64,000 nucleotides of DNA, taken from Nemertoderma westbladi. Taxonomy: Eukaryota; Xenacoelomorpha; Nemertodermatida; Nemertodermatidae. The stretch is from the NCBI GenBank assembly GCA_032718475.1, contig JAUCBJ010006272.1:1-64000 (forward strand), given 5' to 3'. Shown piece after piece: positions 44,580 through 56,124 of this stretch. Numbering within the stretch: position 1 is the stretch's first letter; every line of letters begins with the position of its first letter. Position numbers and translations under genes: made by a program. The notes below the pieces were generated by a model. The model was given only the letters and a program-made list of their open reading frames with translations. It was not told where the DNA came from and did no database searches.

Positions 44580-45640
44580 TCAAATTTGTTTCTAACGGCG
44601 GGTGCCAAATTTTGGTGCCAGCACCAATAGTTTTGAAATGTCAAATTCGTAAATTGATTGTTTGAAACTGTTTTTTGCGCAATGGGGATTTTTGGGGTTC
44701 TGGTTTCGATGGAATATATACGAGTTGTAACAGACATATCATAATTGTAATTTTCGGAGCTGGGTGCAGAATTTGGTGCTAGCACGAAATCTTAAAAATC
44801 CATTTAATAGTTCAATTGATTGTGACAACTTATTTCTCTCATTTCAGAGGTTTATGGGGGTTCTGAATTCAATGGAATAAATAAATATCTAACTAGAGAT
44901 CTCAAACTTCTATTTTTCGGAAGTGGGTACGAAATTTGTTGCTAGCACCAAATTTTGAAACCCTTCAAATATATCAATTGATTGTGTCGCCTTGTTTCTT
45001 GCTTTATACGGGTTTGTGAGGGTTCTGAATTCAATGGAATAAGTAAAAATTGCATAAGATTTTTCAAACATTTTTCGCCGGTCGGTCAAAATTGTTGTGC
45101 CAGAACCAAATTTTTGAAAATAAGCAAATTGATAAATCATCTTGTTTCTTGCTTTATACGGGTTTGTCTTGAAATCAATGGAATCAATAAAAACAGCACT
45201 TGGCATCTCAATGGTTATCTCTTTTTGGTGATGGGTACGAAATTGGGTGCTAGTACAGAATTTTGCCATATTAAGTCGAAAAATACGAGTAGAAGTGATC
45301 TGGAGCATTAGAAATGTATTCCATTAGATTCGTGGCCCCAGAAAACCTGGAAATGTGAATTTATAGCATTGTATTAGTAAATTAAAATTTTTGTGTTCAT
45401 ACTGAAAAAAGTGCTGGTTACGCGGTACTAGATTTTATTTCATTATTTGCCTACGTAGAGGACTAATACTGCTATTTATAGTAGGGCCTAATCAGATCAA
45501 TTTTAAATATTTTCCAATGGATTCAACGCCCTAGATAACCTGTATTATTTGCTGAAAATTGCTACTTTGAAATTTTTTGAGAGTTGTTCACTACTTGAAA
45601 TTTTGGTGCTTCAATAAATACCGCAGTAAATTTTTCGAAA
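44580..45640. repeat. Strongly diverged tandem repeat, 150-185 bp unit
   Basis: A block like GGGTACGAAATTTGGTGCTA followed by GCACCAAATTTTGAAA recurs near 44600, 44762, 44927, 45080, 45234 and, weaker, 45415 and 45600. Between them lie shared words CAATTGATTGTG, TTCTTGCTTTATACGGG and GGTTCTGAATTCAATGGAAT. Frames in it on either strand do not resemble proteins. Confidence 0.7.
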
Positions 45641-45782
45641 ATATTTTTTTCGTTCTGAACCAGACCAGCGAAATCTACGTACAAACAAAAAATCAGAATT
45701 TAGAGAGACAATGTGAAGTATACCAGACTTTCTGCTGTTATATTTTACTGTAACTAAAATGGTTACTCACACAAATCTTATT

Positions 45783-45900
45783 GGGCGAAGGTTGCTCGCG
45801 GGCGAAGATTGCCTTGCGGGCGAAGGTTTCCCCGGGCGGAGGATGGACGCGGGCGAAGATTGGACACGGGCGAAGGTTGTACGCGGGCGAAAGTTGCACC
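45783..45900. repeat. GGGCGAAG minisatellite, about 7-8 copies
   Basis: Units like CGCGGGCGAAGGTTG of about 15-17 bp are repeated with changes. The GC-rich block stands out from its AT-rich surroundings. No coding role is seen. Confidence 0.8.
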
Positions 45901-45950
45901 CAATCGTATTTGTATAACATTATATAGCCCGGTGCTACTATTAGGGTCAA

Positions 45951-48940
45951 TTAAGAATACTGAGCTCTGACTCGTCTGGGGTAATCATTAATAATGGAGA
46001 TATCCCAGTTACTGTATGATAGTAGGCCTAATGCAAATACATGAGCTCCTGATATAAAACCACCTGCATTTCAAGAAAAGCCGCACTTTGAAAGCAACGG
46101 AAATTATAAGTATATTACTGTATATGAATGGGACATATAAGCAGATACGCCAGTAGGCCCTACCGCGTATGGGAACAATGAGGAGATACAATAGTTACAC
46201 CATTACATGTTACAGGTAGGCCTGTTAGGTTGAAAATTATCTAAGTTTTTGTCAGGGCAAGTTAGAAGTTAAGTCATAAGCAATCTATGGTATGGATTCA
46301 GTAATAATCGATGGGGCAATATAAGTAAACAATGTATGCTTTGACCGATTAAAATACTCTATAATATAATACTGTATAGTTGTAATTTCACCTGCCTAAC
46401 CCGCTAACCGTATACTATATGCAAATAGAGGATCAGCTGTGCGGCCGCACTACGGAGACCGTCTGCAAATTGCCAATTGGAGATTGTGGTGTCGTTTAAG
46501 CCTTCCCATAGGGTTAGGCTACTGTTAAATTAATATTGGAAAATTAGTGCCTAGAAGTAAAAGTTTTAATGTAAACTGTGTTCCTAAATTAAGTTTATTG
46601 TTTTGGTTAGAAAAGGCTGCCATTTTAACCTGTTACTTTCCTTTCCTTCCTTTTCTAACCTGTTACTTTACATACCTTAAATATCGCTAAATTAATTAAG
46701 TTAATATAGGCTGAAATGGCATCCCATGTGAGCTAATGCTATAATTGTTTGTGCTCTATGCACTACTGTTCACGTTCAGTGTTCATAACGAACAGGAGAT
46801 ATTTACACTCAATTACATGGGCCAGCAAACAGTTGGGCACACCAGGTAAAAGTAATGCACTAATGCAGCATATTGAACTAATATATGTAACATTATCAGG
46901 GGTTTCAGCAGTTAGCATCTAATGAGCTTACAGTGTCGCTGCAATGGATTTGCTGTACTGGTAAAACCTAAACCGATTTACACCCCCCCCCCCCCCCCCC
47001 CCCCCCCCTCGCCCTTTATCTCCAACTCTCTCTTACTCTAGTAGGCGATATGGATGCTATGACAGGGGCATGTACATTTATTCTCGGTCCTTCTGAATGG
47101 CTGCTACGTACCGGATTGCAGCTACTACTGGCTAGGCTCTGTACTCCTCCTCATATGCAGATGACCGGGATTCCGCTTACTGCCTCACAACACAATTTCC
47201 TCAGTACATCGTCAGCGCGTCATCCAATTAAAAGCTTGATTTTTAAACAATAATATAACATTAGAACGGAGGTTGGCTTAGCTTCCTTTTCATAACATAT
47301 AATAACAATTGCATGAAAATACAATTTCTACTTCCTAGAAATACAATTTCGACTTAAAAGGTGCAGTATAATTCACTATTTTTGCTATACTCATATAATT
47401 AACTTTATTTCCTGTATTCCAGTATTTGAATTAAATTTATTTTTTACAAAATTATATAGTCCATCTGTCCATGAATGTTATGCCTTTATGCCATAATGTA
47501 CTATAATAATAGTAAATATTATACAGTAATGTTTGGGACAATTATTTTAAAAGTTTTTAATCTTTAAAAAATTAATTTTTGGTATTCTATCGTGTTAAAT
47601 ATTATAGAATGTTAGGCAATGTAATTATTTCGATTGGTCGTAAAAAATATTGAATTTGCTAGCTATACCAAAGTATTGACTTTCTATAAATTTCGACATT
47701 AATTGAGAATATATTTGGAACTCGTTACGGAACTATCGCTGGCCCGAATATTGTCTGAAAATATGCTACCAGTGTTCTTGAGTTATAGTGTATTGTTTTG
47801 GTTAGAAAAAGCCGCCACTGTAACCTGCTCCTTTCCCTTATTTCATCAATTGGAAAGGCAGGTTTACGCGAGAATACAAGGCAAAAAATTTACTACTCCA
47901 TATCTCCCGCCATCCCAACATTGTAACACTTACATAGTTCGCTTTCAGCTACAGTATGTAACAGACGTTTCAGGATTGTCACAGTCTGACGTTTTCTCTC
48001 ACCAGCCTGATTCCACCAAACTAGGTCATGCACAAACTGATCAGTTCTTCTGTGGCAGTGGCCGTCAAGTCATATCCGTAGTGCCAGCGGGGTGATACTG
48101 GGTTATGTAGATTGTACCATGACTCAATTGTATGTGCACGATTGATCAGACAGGATTCGAGTTTATTGTGTTGTCATATTATCAGGAGACCATAATTAGA
48201 TCACTGTAGTAATTAATACATCATTTTTGTTTTAAATTGCGAATAAGAAAGCAAAATGTTATGGGGTGAGTGGGGGGCTCTGGTTTCGGGGGTCCGTTAA
48301 TTAACCAATGGATAGTAAAACCAATAACAGTAATAATTTTAGCAAAGAGGATTATTGGATGTTCCTTCTTTATACCATTACTGGTTTTACTTACTGATAT
48401 TGATCCTAGAGGAATAATCCTTAATATATCGGTCATTCTAACTGTTCCATCTGTCGCCTTTCTGCTTCTACTTTTACCGGTTCGTAACCATGGTGTTGCG
48501 GTATTGGGACTCACATATTTACCACGCGTTTGTTGAGTGGTTTATACTTCGGTTGCCATCACCTCTCCTATGACCTCTCCTTATTTGGGACGGCAACCTA
48601 CCGGCTAACTGTGCGAGCGGATTCTATTACACACCAGTCTGGGCGCCCATGTGGAGAATACCAGGATTTCACTTTTCGATCGACTTTTTATTGGAATTTC
48701 ATGAAGATTTTTTATTTTTTTTAATTTATCTTTATTAAGTGTTTTATAGCGCTTATTTCTGTCTTATAACCTGTACATATACTAATTCGTTTATTGTTTT
48801 GGTTAGTTTCAGCCCTTCTGTAACCTGGTATTCTTCACATGGGGGTAACTGCAAAGTGAAATATAACGGAAGAAAGTCTGGTATTCTTTACATGAAAATC
48901 GACAAGCGGCCTTTAGGGAGGAGTTAATGTACATAAACGT
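45951..48940. other. Non-coding interval with simple and interspersed repeats
   Basis: It contains a 26-bp poly(C) run (46983-47008) and three similar words beginning TATTGTTTTGGTTAGAAAA or close forms, near 46598, 47790 and 48796, each followed by a TAACCTG block. The 130-codon frame at 47703-48095 overlaps one of these and resembles no protein I know. No exon was recognised. Confidence 0.5.
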
Positions 48941-49133
48941 ATAATAAAATAAAAACTTCTGGGGTCTTTCCTCCGATTATATTATAATTATAGTTAATTC
49001 AGTAATTAATGCATTTAAATCCAATATTTCATGCGCCTACGTCCTTCTTCAGGGAAGTAGGTCCTTAGGAATTCTAATTTTAATAATTATAATATAATCG
49101 GAGGAAAGACCCTAGAAGTTTTTATCTTATTAT
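48941..49133. mobile_element. 193-bp foldback MITE
   Basis: 48941-48990 and 49084-49133 are inverted copies of about 50 bp with only two or three differences. The ends read ATAATAAAATAAAAACTTCT and the inverse. The 90-bp centre is unique. It lies 265 bp upstream of the potassium-channel exon. No clear target duplication was found. Confidence 0.75.
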
Positions 49134-49397
49134 ATTCTTCACATGGGCTGATTATTTTGTTTCTTAAATGATTTCATCTGGGCAAAGACAATGAAAATAT
49201 AAGAAATATTTGCCACCGACATTATAAAAATTTACAGAACTGAATTCATTAGTTAATTAATTTAATACTGTAATTACTAATCACATTTATTATTATTTTT
49301 ATTCCATAATATTAATTTATATTTTTATTATACTAATAGTAAATAAATAAATTTTCATGGCGCTTATTAGTAAACCTCACAGCACAACAACTTCATA

Positions 49398-49608
49398 ATG
49401 CCAATAAAACGGGGTAATGTCGCACCCCAGCACACCTTCATCGACCATATCCGACAGAAGTTCGAAGGACAGAACCGACATTTTGTTGTGGGTAACGCCG
49501 TAACTCATAACTACAACATTATCTTCTGTAACGACGGATTCACTGAGCTGACGGGGTTCTCTAGAGCGGAAGTCGTTCAAAAGAGCTGTCGTCTCGACTT
49601 CTTAGTTG
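49398..49608 (+). CDS. KCNH-family (EAG/ERG/ELK) potassium channel, first coding exon
   Basis: ATG at 49398 opens a 70-codon exon ending at a GTATGT donor (49609), phase 1. It encodes the cap and first half of the eag (PAS) domain: GNVAPQHTFIDHI, KFEG, then IIFCNDGFTELTGFSRAEVVQKSC. This N-terminal domain regulates gating of voltage-gated potassium channels by contact with the cyclic-nucleotide-binding-like domain. The sequence shares features with both ERG (KFEGQ) and ELK (TELTGF...QKSC) groups, so I leave the subfamily open. The rest of the channel is not seen downstream in the window, which is filled with repeats and a BEL element. It is either a gene with a very long first intron or a fragment. 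Confidence 0.85.
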
Positions 49609-49749
49609 GTATGTAAAACAATTATATAATAACATTTAATGGTTGAAGGTGGTGGGCGAATAGGGGACAATATTTGGTGGGGGGGACATATATATGTCTG
49701 GCGGGAGTATCCCCCATAACAAAATTTCAAATATCTGGTTTGTATTTAA

Positions 49750-50654
49750 GGGGTTGGGGTAGCACCCCACCCCGTATTTTGGAAATAGTCAAAAAAAAAT
49801 TTTTACCCTATCATGTGGAGAATTTAATGGAGATTTCAAATCTGCAAGCAGTTTTCTCATATATTTTCCTAAACTCAAGTTAATAGCCAAAAGCGTAAGA
49901 GCTAGTCTGATCTTTGACAAGCCTTCGAGCAGCACGATATTTTACAAGTGAATAGAATAAGGCCAAGGCCTTTTTCATCAAAAAGGCTCTCATGGACATA
50001 TAAGAATAAAATTGCTAATAAGTTGTTGTATTAGTAATATGTTTAGCAAGCATGAAAAATTTCGTTGAATTTCATTCATTTTAAACAAAGTTATTGTTGA
50101 ACAAAGAAAAAAACCATTATTTAAAATAGCGGGAAGGTTTGAATTGTTCCTTAAACTTTAAACACCCATATCTCAGAATGACGTTTTATATTGACAAAGG
50201 TTATTTATCCGCTAATTTTAACTCAAATGAGTTGAAATGTGGTACACTTGTTCAGAATTCCCTTGTCCACAATACTTCTGAACAAATTTGGCTGGAAATG
50301 CCCTGGAGCCTTTTTACATCAAAAAGGCACAAAAAAGGCCCTTTTTAGACCCTTTTGATATAAAATGGTCCCAAACTATTTTCAGTTAAAAAGATTCAGA
50401 AGAATTGGATGCAAGGTTCTTCTGAACTTATATTCATAATTTCGATAAATTATTGGTGAAGAAATAGCCTTTGGCGAAAAAAGGCACTTTTGGCCATTAC
50501 AGAGCCATTTTGGGCCAATTTTAAAAATATTTGGTTTGGCTATTCTTAAAGAACCCAAACGATGTTTAGTAGCACAACAAATAATTTTCACCCAATTGTA
50601 GGGTCCAAAGATAACAATATGTGAGGTTACATTTGGGGGTGCTAAGCCTCCGAC
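49750..50654. mobile_element. TTAA-flanked MITE-like element, copy 2
   Basis: Homologous to 29955-30727, with the left TTAA (49746-49749) intact and the right one mutated to TTAG (50655-50658). It has about 160 bp of extra sequence near 49878-50040. It lies in the presumed first intron of the channel gene. The 69-codon frame inside is also similar in copy 1, but that follows from DNA homology. Confidence 0.7.
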
Positions 50655-50659
50655 TTAGT

Positions 50660-52205
50660 CTATACCAGAATTTAATGAGGATTTCAAATCTGTAAACGGC
50701 TTAGCGAAACCTAGTTCTCCAGTTGTCGCTGTAACTCACCTCCGCAATTCGGAAAAAATTTATTTCAGCCAATTTCCCCTCAAATTGAATGACATTTAGC
50801 ATTTTAACCGCTAATTGGGTTTCATTCAATGGCCACTAGGGGGCGAATGGCTTAATTAGAAACTTATCTGCTGATCGATGTAGATTCCTCAACCAATCTA
50901 CTTTTTCTAATGATAGTATTTGAAGATCGGGGCCAATCGGCACAGATCTTCAACTACTATAAATTCTGCAAAGATATATTTGATGGACTCTTCGTGCAGC
51001 ATGTTCGCGCTTTTAGACTTTTAGCAGTTTAACCTGCCAATTTTAGTTGTCCTCTTGTTTATAAATCGACTTTAGCCTATATCAATTATTTAGTGTACTG
51101 AAATTACATCAGCCGAAGCCAGTCTGTGCGCGACCATTCACCCACAGTTAAGGGAGACTGGATTCGGATGCTTTGATAGTAATTGCAGTGTAGACCTACT
51201 GTATTATTCGATTGATCGTTAATATATAATCTCTGACAATATATTTACTTTCGGGGAAATATTAACAGTTCCTTTTTAGGACGTGGCGCTTTAAGTATAA
51301 AAACAGAGTTATGACTTATACTAATCACAACTAGATGGCCAAAGAGTTTCGTAAAAAGCGCATTCTTTAGGAGATACTTTATTAACCTTCACACTACTTC
51401 ACACGACTTCACACTACTTCGCACTGATCTGCCGACCGTCACTGAATTTGATCATATATAAGGAGGATCGCAACTGACACATGTAGAGATTATGAAATAG
51501 CATTTAATTCACACAAAAATCACTATAATTTAAGTCGCAGTTGCTACCGGTAAACCTGTTCCTCTCACCTTATTCAGTACATAATCATTAAGATTGGGGG
51601 TTTTATGATTATTCATCGGTATTCTCCAAATATATCAGCATTATACATCAATATAACACCAATTAATAACAGAAGCAAAATAATGCGGTGAACAGTCAGT
51701 ATGTGTTACTTATGCAGTGTTCCATGTGCAGTTATGTTCAATGTGAATTGCGTTAATAGTTTTACGTTCTTGTAATCAAAGCCATCAGATGTTTAGGCCA
51801 AAGTCTGAAACTTCCACAACAGAAGTACAGAAGATTTCCAAGCCGGTTCTTAGGCTCAGAAAGGTAAACAAAGACCGTAATGCATTGTGCGGTTTTCCAT
51901 AGGCCCCTGTTCAACATAAAGTGAAAATCGCTCTGATTGGCTGACTAGGCAGGACAAAGAAAAGTTCCACGTATACAGGAAATCAGCTGACAGATTTCGT
52001 CATCTGAGCTCCAGTCTTTTAGAGTATTATGCGCATTGCGGCAAAAATGACTTGTTATGTCCGCTAAAGCACCTACACTGTGCATTGCGGGGAAAAATGA
52101 CTTGTTATGTCCGCAAAAGCTTTTACACCGCTCCCAGAAAATGCGATTTAATTCTATAAAATATAAAAAATCACAGTTTCTAAAATATAAAAATACTCTA
52201 AACAA
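50660..52205. other. Non-coding interval
   Basis: No gene was recognised. A direct repeat with the words ATTGCGG and ATGACTTGTTATGTCCGC occurs at about 52033 and 52082, and a CTTCACAC(G/T)ACTTCACACTACTTC run at about 51398-51425. This could be flanking or untranslated sequence of the reverse-strand ORF pair that follows. Confidence 0.45.
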
Positions 52206-52613
52206 TTAGTCCTTCTTACGTGAATGGCGTTTACGAAGTTTTTTGAGGCTAGCAAGAGTCCTTTTCTCTTTGGGGCGAGCCACTTTACTAGGAGGGCTAT
52301 AACTCCTGGGTGAGGGGTGCAATACAATTGCATCGGAAGGTTTAGGGTTGCGGTCGGTGTATCCGCCGGTCGAGGTACCCGGTTGATCGATATCAACCTC
52401 AGTGGAACGAGGTCGAACAACCTTTAGAGCGCGTTTCAGGACAGCAGCTCTTACTGGTCCCTGACGGGTCATTTGTACGAGAGCGGTAGGTGGACCGTGA
52501 GTAGTGAGAAATTTCCTCGGTTTGATGGTTCTTTCTAACTCGCGGTCTCGGGCTCTATATTCATAGGGTAGTCTATGAACTTCTTGTAGTTCAAGTTGCG
52601 AGTTTATGAACAA
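52206..52613 (-). CDS. Basic 135-codon frame overlapping the end of the 601-aa ORF
   Basis: The frame opens with TTG inside the last codons of the larger ORF, shifted in phase, and has no ATG nearby. It therefore reads best as a continuation reached by a frameshift: programmed, mutational, or by splicing. It encodes a Lys/Arg/Pro-rich tail ending KKLRKRHSRKKD, which could bind nucleic acid or act as a nuclear signal. The family is unknown. Confidence 0.45.
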   Translation of the reverse strand: MFINSQLELQEVHRLPYEYRARDRELERTIKPRKFLTTHGPPTALVQMTRQGPVRAAVLKRALKVVRPRSTEVDIDQPGTSTGGYTDRNPKPSDAIVLHPSPRSYSPPSKVARPKEKRTLASLKKLRKRHSRKKD

Positions 52614-54409
52614 GTCACCGCAGGATTTATCAATGGTAGAAACTTTAAACTGTATGTAGGATCTTCTGGTTTCACCATATAATATTGAGTTAAATTGACA
52701 TAATAGGGATGGTCTTTGATCCCATAAAATGAGTTTGGTAAAGGTCTAGCGCGTAGGTTGACCTCATGTACCATACGACGGACAATATCCGCTCGATTGT
52801 CCGGAGGTTCAACGAGTATACCATCGACACGAGCGGCCTCGATTGGCGGACGTTGTAACATAGGAGCGTCAGCAATAAGATCTCTAGATCTTAGGTTGAT
52901 ATCAACCGGTTGGGGTTGTACCGTGGTGAAGAGTTTGTCTCCGAAATGGGGGACCATCGAGGGATGAATGATGGTTTTGGAATAGAGATCAGTCATAAGG
53001 ATTTGAGCTTCTGGTTGGGCTAAAGCTGCTTCCTCTCTTTCGTCCATTTCGATGTGCTTCTCCTCGAGCTGATTTTCCTCCGCTTGTCGTTGGAAGCGTT
53101 TATCCAAAAACTCTTGTAGAGAGTAAGTTCGTCCAAGTTCAATGTCCTCCTCGAGATTCTGGATTTCTCGATCGAACTGAGGTAAAGCTAATTCCTTTAC
53201 TGCTTGGACTTGCTGCTGCAATTTATATTTATCTAAACAATCGTAAGTTCCTTTTCCGATCTTTTGCCGAATAGCGTCTAACGCGTTTCGTACAACGCTC
53301 CCCTCCACCTCGGTGACGGGTTGTATCGGGGTTAAACCGGGACGATTATACGGGTTAAACGGCGATATTAAATGTCCGCATCCTAATCCGGCTAGGTAGG
53401 ATGGGCGAATATCTAGAGAGCCCACTACCAGAGTGCCACCGATTAATTGTTCGGGTAACACTAGATCTTTGAACAGCGAGTACAGTTCGGGAGGATCCGT
53501 GATACTATTAGGATCAAGAGTCTGAGGTCTCACTAGGGAATGAGGAGGTCTGACCGAGTATTCTGGAACTCTGATCATTGGTTTATTTAGGGATCGTTTG
53601 AGTCGAGTGAGCGTAGGTGATACATCGAACAAATTTCGCTCAAAACTCCCGTAAGTATAGCGAGTAAAACTGTGTTTAGCACAATGTCTCCGCGGATGTT
53701 TATATCTTTCCGTTTGTTGGTTGGGTCTAGGGCATTCATCGCAATAATACCAAAGACGCACGTCTTGTAGGGGAAACGCAGGTGATCTTTCTCCAGTTTT
53801 ACAAGATTCCTCCATCTGTTCGAAGCTATCTGGTACAACAGGTAGAGGTCGATCGGCGGTAAGATACATCATAGTGAAATAGAGTCGTTTGAGTTCTATC
53901 ATAGGGTCAGGATGTATACCTTGAGGATATCGAGTTTCTAGGTTTTGTTGACTGGTTACATTGAGATATGTTTCTCTCAAGAATTCCAAATAGTCGTTGA
54001 AGTCACTACGTTTATCCGGTTCTTCAACGTCTTCTCTTTCGAGTTGGTTTCGAATAGAATTTTCGTGTTTGATTCTCAGTTTATCGTTCCGACTCCGCTG
54101 GGTATGATATTTAAATAGGATCATTTCCCTTTCGGTGTCTACATCGTCCGTATCGTGTAAATTGATAGGATGACCAGTAGTTAAGAAGTCGATATACTTA
54201 CCATTACGATGCGTATAGCGAGCGGTGAATTTTCTATAGTCCAATTCATGCGTGAGTTGTTCCTTTGACATTGGCGGTTCGATATAACAGCCATCGTCCT
54301 CCGTAGTGGGTTGACTAGCGTTGCCGCTTATTAAACTATCAACAAACGCTTGCAAGGGTAGGGTATATCGCTCCCTGATACCAAGATCATCCTCTATCAA
54401 CTCAGTCAT
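52604..54409 (-). CDS. Intact 601-aa ORF of unknown function
   Basis: The frame is uninterrupted for 601 codons (MTELIEDDLGIRERY to NPAVTCS), without introns. It is highly charged, with no signal peptide or membrane segment. One possible zinc site is present, CDEC...HPRRHCAKH (about residues 224-248), and a Glu-rich likely coiled coil at about 420-460. A Pro-rich C-terminal third (VQPQPVDINLRSRD, VEPPDNRADIVRR) follows. I do not recognise the family. It ends inside the start of a second frame (52206-52613) by a 10-nt overlap. It lies on the same strand as, and downstream of, a BEL/Pao pol region, but beyond where that element's 3' LTR should begin. It could be part of another mobile element, a structural (gag-like) protein, or an intronless host gene. 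The intact frame next to a broken pol is notable. Confidence 0.6.
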   Translation of the reverse strand: MTELIEDDLGIRERYTLPLQAFVDSLISGNASQPTTEDDGCYIEPPMSKEQLTHELDYRKFTARYTHRNGKYIDFLTTGHPINLHDTDDVDTEREMILFKYHTQRSRNDKLRIKHENSIRNQLEREDVEEPDKRSDFNDYLEFLRETYLNVTSQQNLETRYPQGIHPDPMIELKRLYFTMMYLTADRPLPVVPDSFEQMEESCKTGERSPAFPLQDVRLWYYCDECPRPNQQTERYKHPRRHCAKHSFTRYTYGSFERNLFDVSPTLTRLKRSLNKPMIRVPEYSVRPPHSLVRPQTLDPNSITDPPELYSLFKDLVLPEQLIGGTLVVGSLDIRPSYLAGLGCGHLISPFNPYNRPGLTPIQPVTEVEGSVVRNALDAIRQKIGKGTYDCLDKYKLQQQVQAVKELALPQFDREIQNLEEDIELGRTYSLQEFLDKRFQRQAEENQLEEKHIEMDEREEAALAQPEAQILMTDLYSKTIIHPSMVPHFGDKLFTTVQPQPVDINLRSRDLIADAPMLQRPPIEAARVDGILVEPPDNRADIVRRMVHEVNLRARPLPNSFYGIKDHPYYVNLTQYYMVKPEDPTYSLKFLPLINPAVTCS

Positions 54410-56106
54410 AGCTGCTATATGAGTTTATCGATATTATAATTAATCATAATTTAGGCTAGCGGTCGTCGCTGCCTCCCCCTCAATGCCCCCGGACAGCGCA
54501 AGCTCCTCAGCGCTAATGTAGTGTCGCCGCTGTGTCTCTCGCCAACATAGTAGCTACACAACGACAACAATAACCAGCGCGAGTCACTCCACTGTCCGTC
54601 CCAAGGGCTCAGAATTACTTCAGGTTCTTGCTACAGAGGCAGGGTAACTTTCACAACTGCGACTCGCTACTGTAAACACACTTTAGTAGTAACATTCACC
54701 TATAAATACACAAATCTCCAAACACTTGTCACAAATTGTACACATTCGGGCCATTTGTCCGTTAGTCAAGTGCCTTCCAGAATGCCACGTTATTATTATG
54801 TATCCTTGGATACTAGCAGTATGCTATTTATTCCGTATGCTATTCAATGGGGCAAGCTTTCTATTGTTCTTTTAACTCGCTTCTAATTCCAGCGTGGTTG
54901 TTGCTATGGTGACATTATGGAAAGCTAGCAGTAGAATTAGGGTAATTCTCATGCATACAGATCTGGGATGCTATTTAATTAATTGTCAATATTCCCCTTT
55001 ATACATGATTTTATGAATTTTATCGGCTATTGACTATACATTGGAGATTCTCGCACACTAATATACTTAATAGGGTGAATCTCCGCTCCCATGATCTATT
55101 AATTAATGGAATTTTGGGAATGTTATAAAATGTATAAAATGACAATTTATCAAATTCATGAGAGGATATGAATTTAAAATTTATTCCCGTAAATTTTATT
55201 ATTTAATATTAAAATAGACACAATTTTATTCCAGAACATGTCTGGGGACTAGGATCCTTAATTCTAGGAAATTTGTCCTTTTAAGAGTATCGGTAAGTGC
55301 TACGATATCTTAATCGACTAGAATTTTAAAGGATCTGAATTTTAACAGATTTTTGATTTATAGATTTTCTTGGTTTACAAACTCCTTAGAGTTTATTTGT
55401 CGGCATTTACTCTATTATAATATTTGTTTTAATAGATTTTATAAATATTTATTAAATATTAAATATTTAAGATGGGCACCGATTTATTCCAGAACATGTC
55501 TGGGGACGTTAACCACTGATTCTAGAATTTTGTCTTTCAAATATATCGGTGGGTGCCGCGATATCTTAATCGACTAGAATTGCAGATGGTCAAAGGGTTT
55601 AACAGATTTATTCTGCGTTTTAGGCTACTGTTAAATGGACATCATTCTACTATATGTATTATTTAATATACGGTATGAGAGCAATATTGCAAGAAGCAAT
55701 GTCAGTGAGAAGAGGCAAGTTGTTTCCAAGGCATACCCAGAGCTTGGTTTAGCCGAGACACGAGGATCTGAACTTTGCATTCCTAATACTCTACTTACCA
55801 ATAATACTTGAGTATAGTAGGAGCTTTATTGTACTTTAATAAGTACGGACATTTCATCTTACTGTAGTCACGTATTTATAATTATGATACGGACAGTAAG
55901 GAAAGAGAAAAAGAATTATTTTTCGCCGTTGCACTAAATATGTAATTAAGTAATAAACACGAATATATATTGCACTAATCTACTGAATAATTGCTAAAAT
56001 AATATTCTACTAAATAAAATTAAAGAAAACGATTATAATAAAATTACATAATAATACATACATAAATATAAAAATAATAAAACAGATATAAAATAATGTA
56101 GTCACA
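54410..56106 (-). other. Probable 3' LTR region of the BEL/Pao element plus spacer
   Basis: On the reverse strand the pol stop codon (56125-56127) is followed by a purine-rich GGAGCGGGTG and then TGTGACTAC at 56106, as expected for a polypurine tract and LTR start. The far end of the LTR cannot be set because the other LTR is outside the window. Inside are two diverged copies of a unit of about 255 bp (55200-55345 and 55455-55600), each with TTCCAGAACATGTCTGGGGA and CGATATCTTAATCGACTAGA. No gene is seen. Confidence 0.5.
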
Positions 56107-56124
56107 CACCCGCTCCATACGCTG

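Noticed and set aside
46983-47008. Poly(C) and poly(G, 15252-15272) runs as quadruplex switches
   Set aside because: Homopolymers of this length are common in such genomes and can be assembly-length artefacts; nothing nearby suggests a role.
47703-48095. 130-codon ORF on the plus strand
   Set aside because: No recognisable domain; its middle overlaps a dispersed repeat word present at 46598 and 48796.
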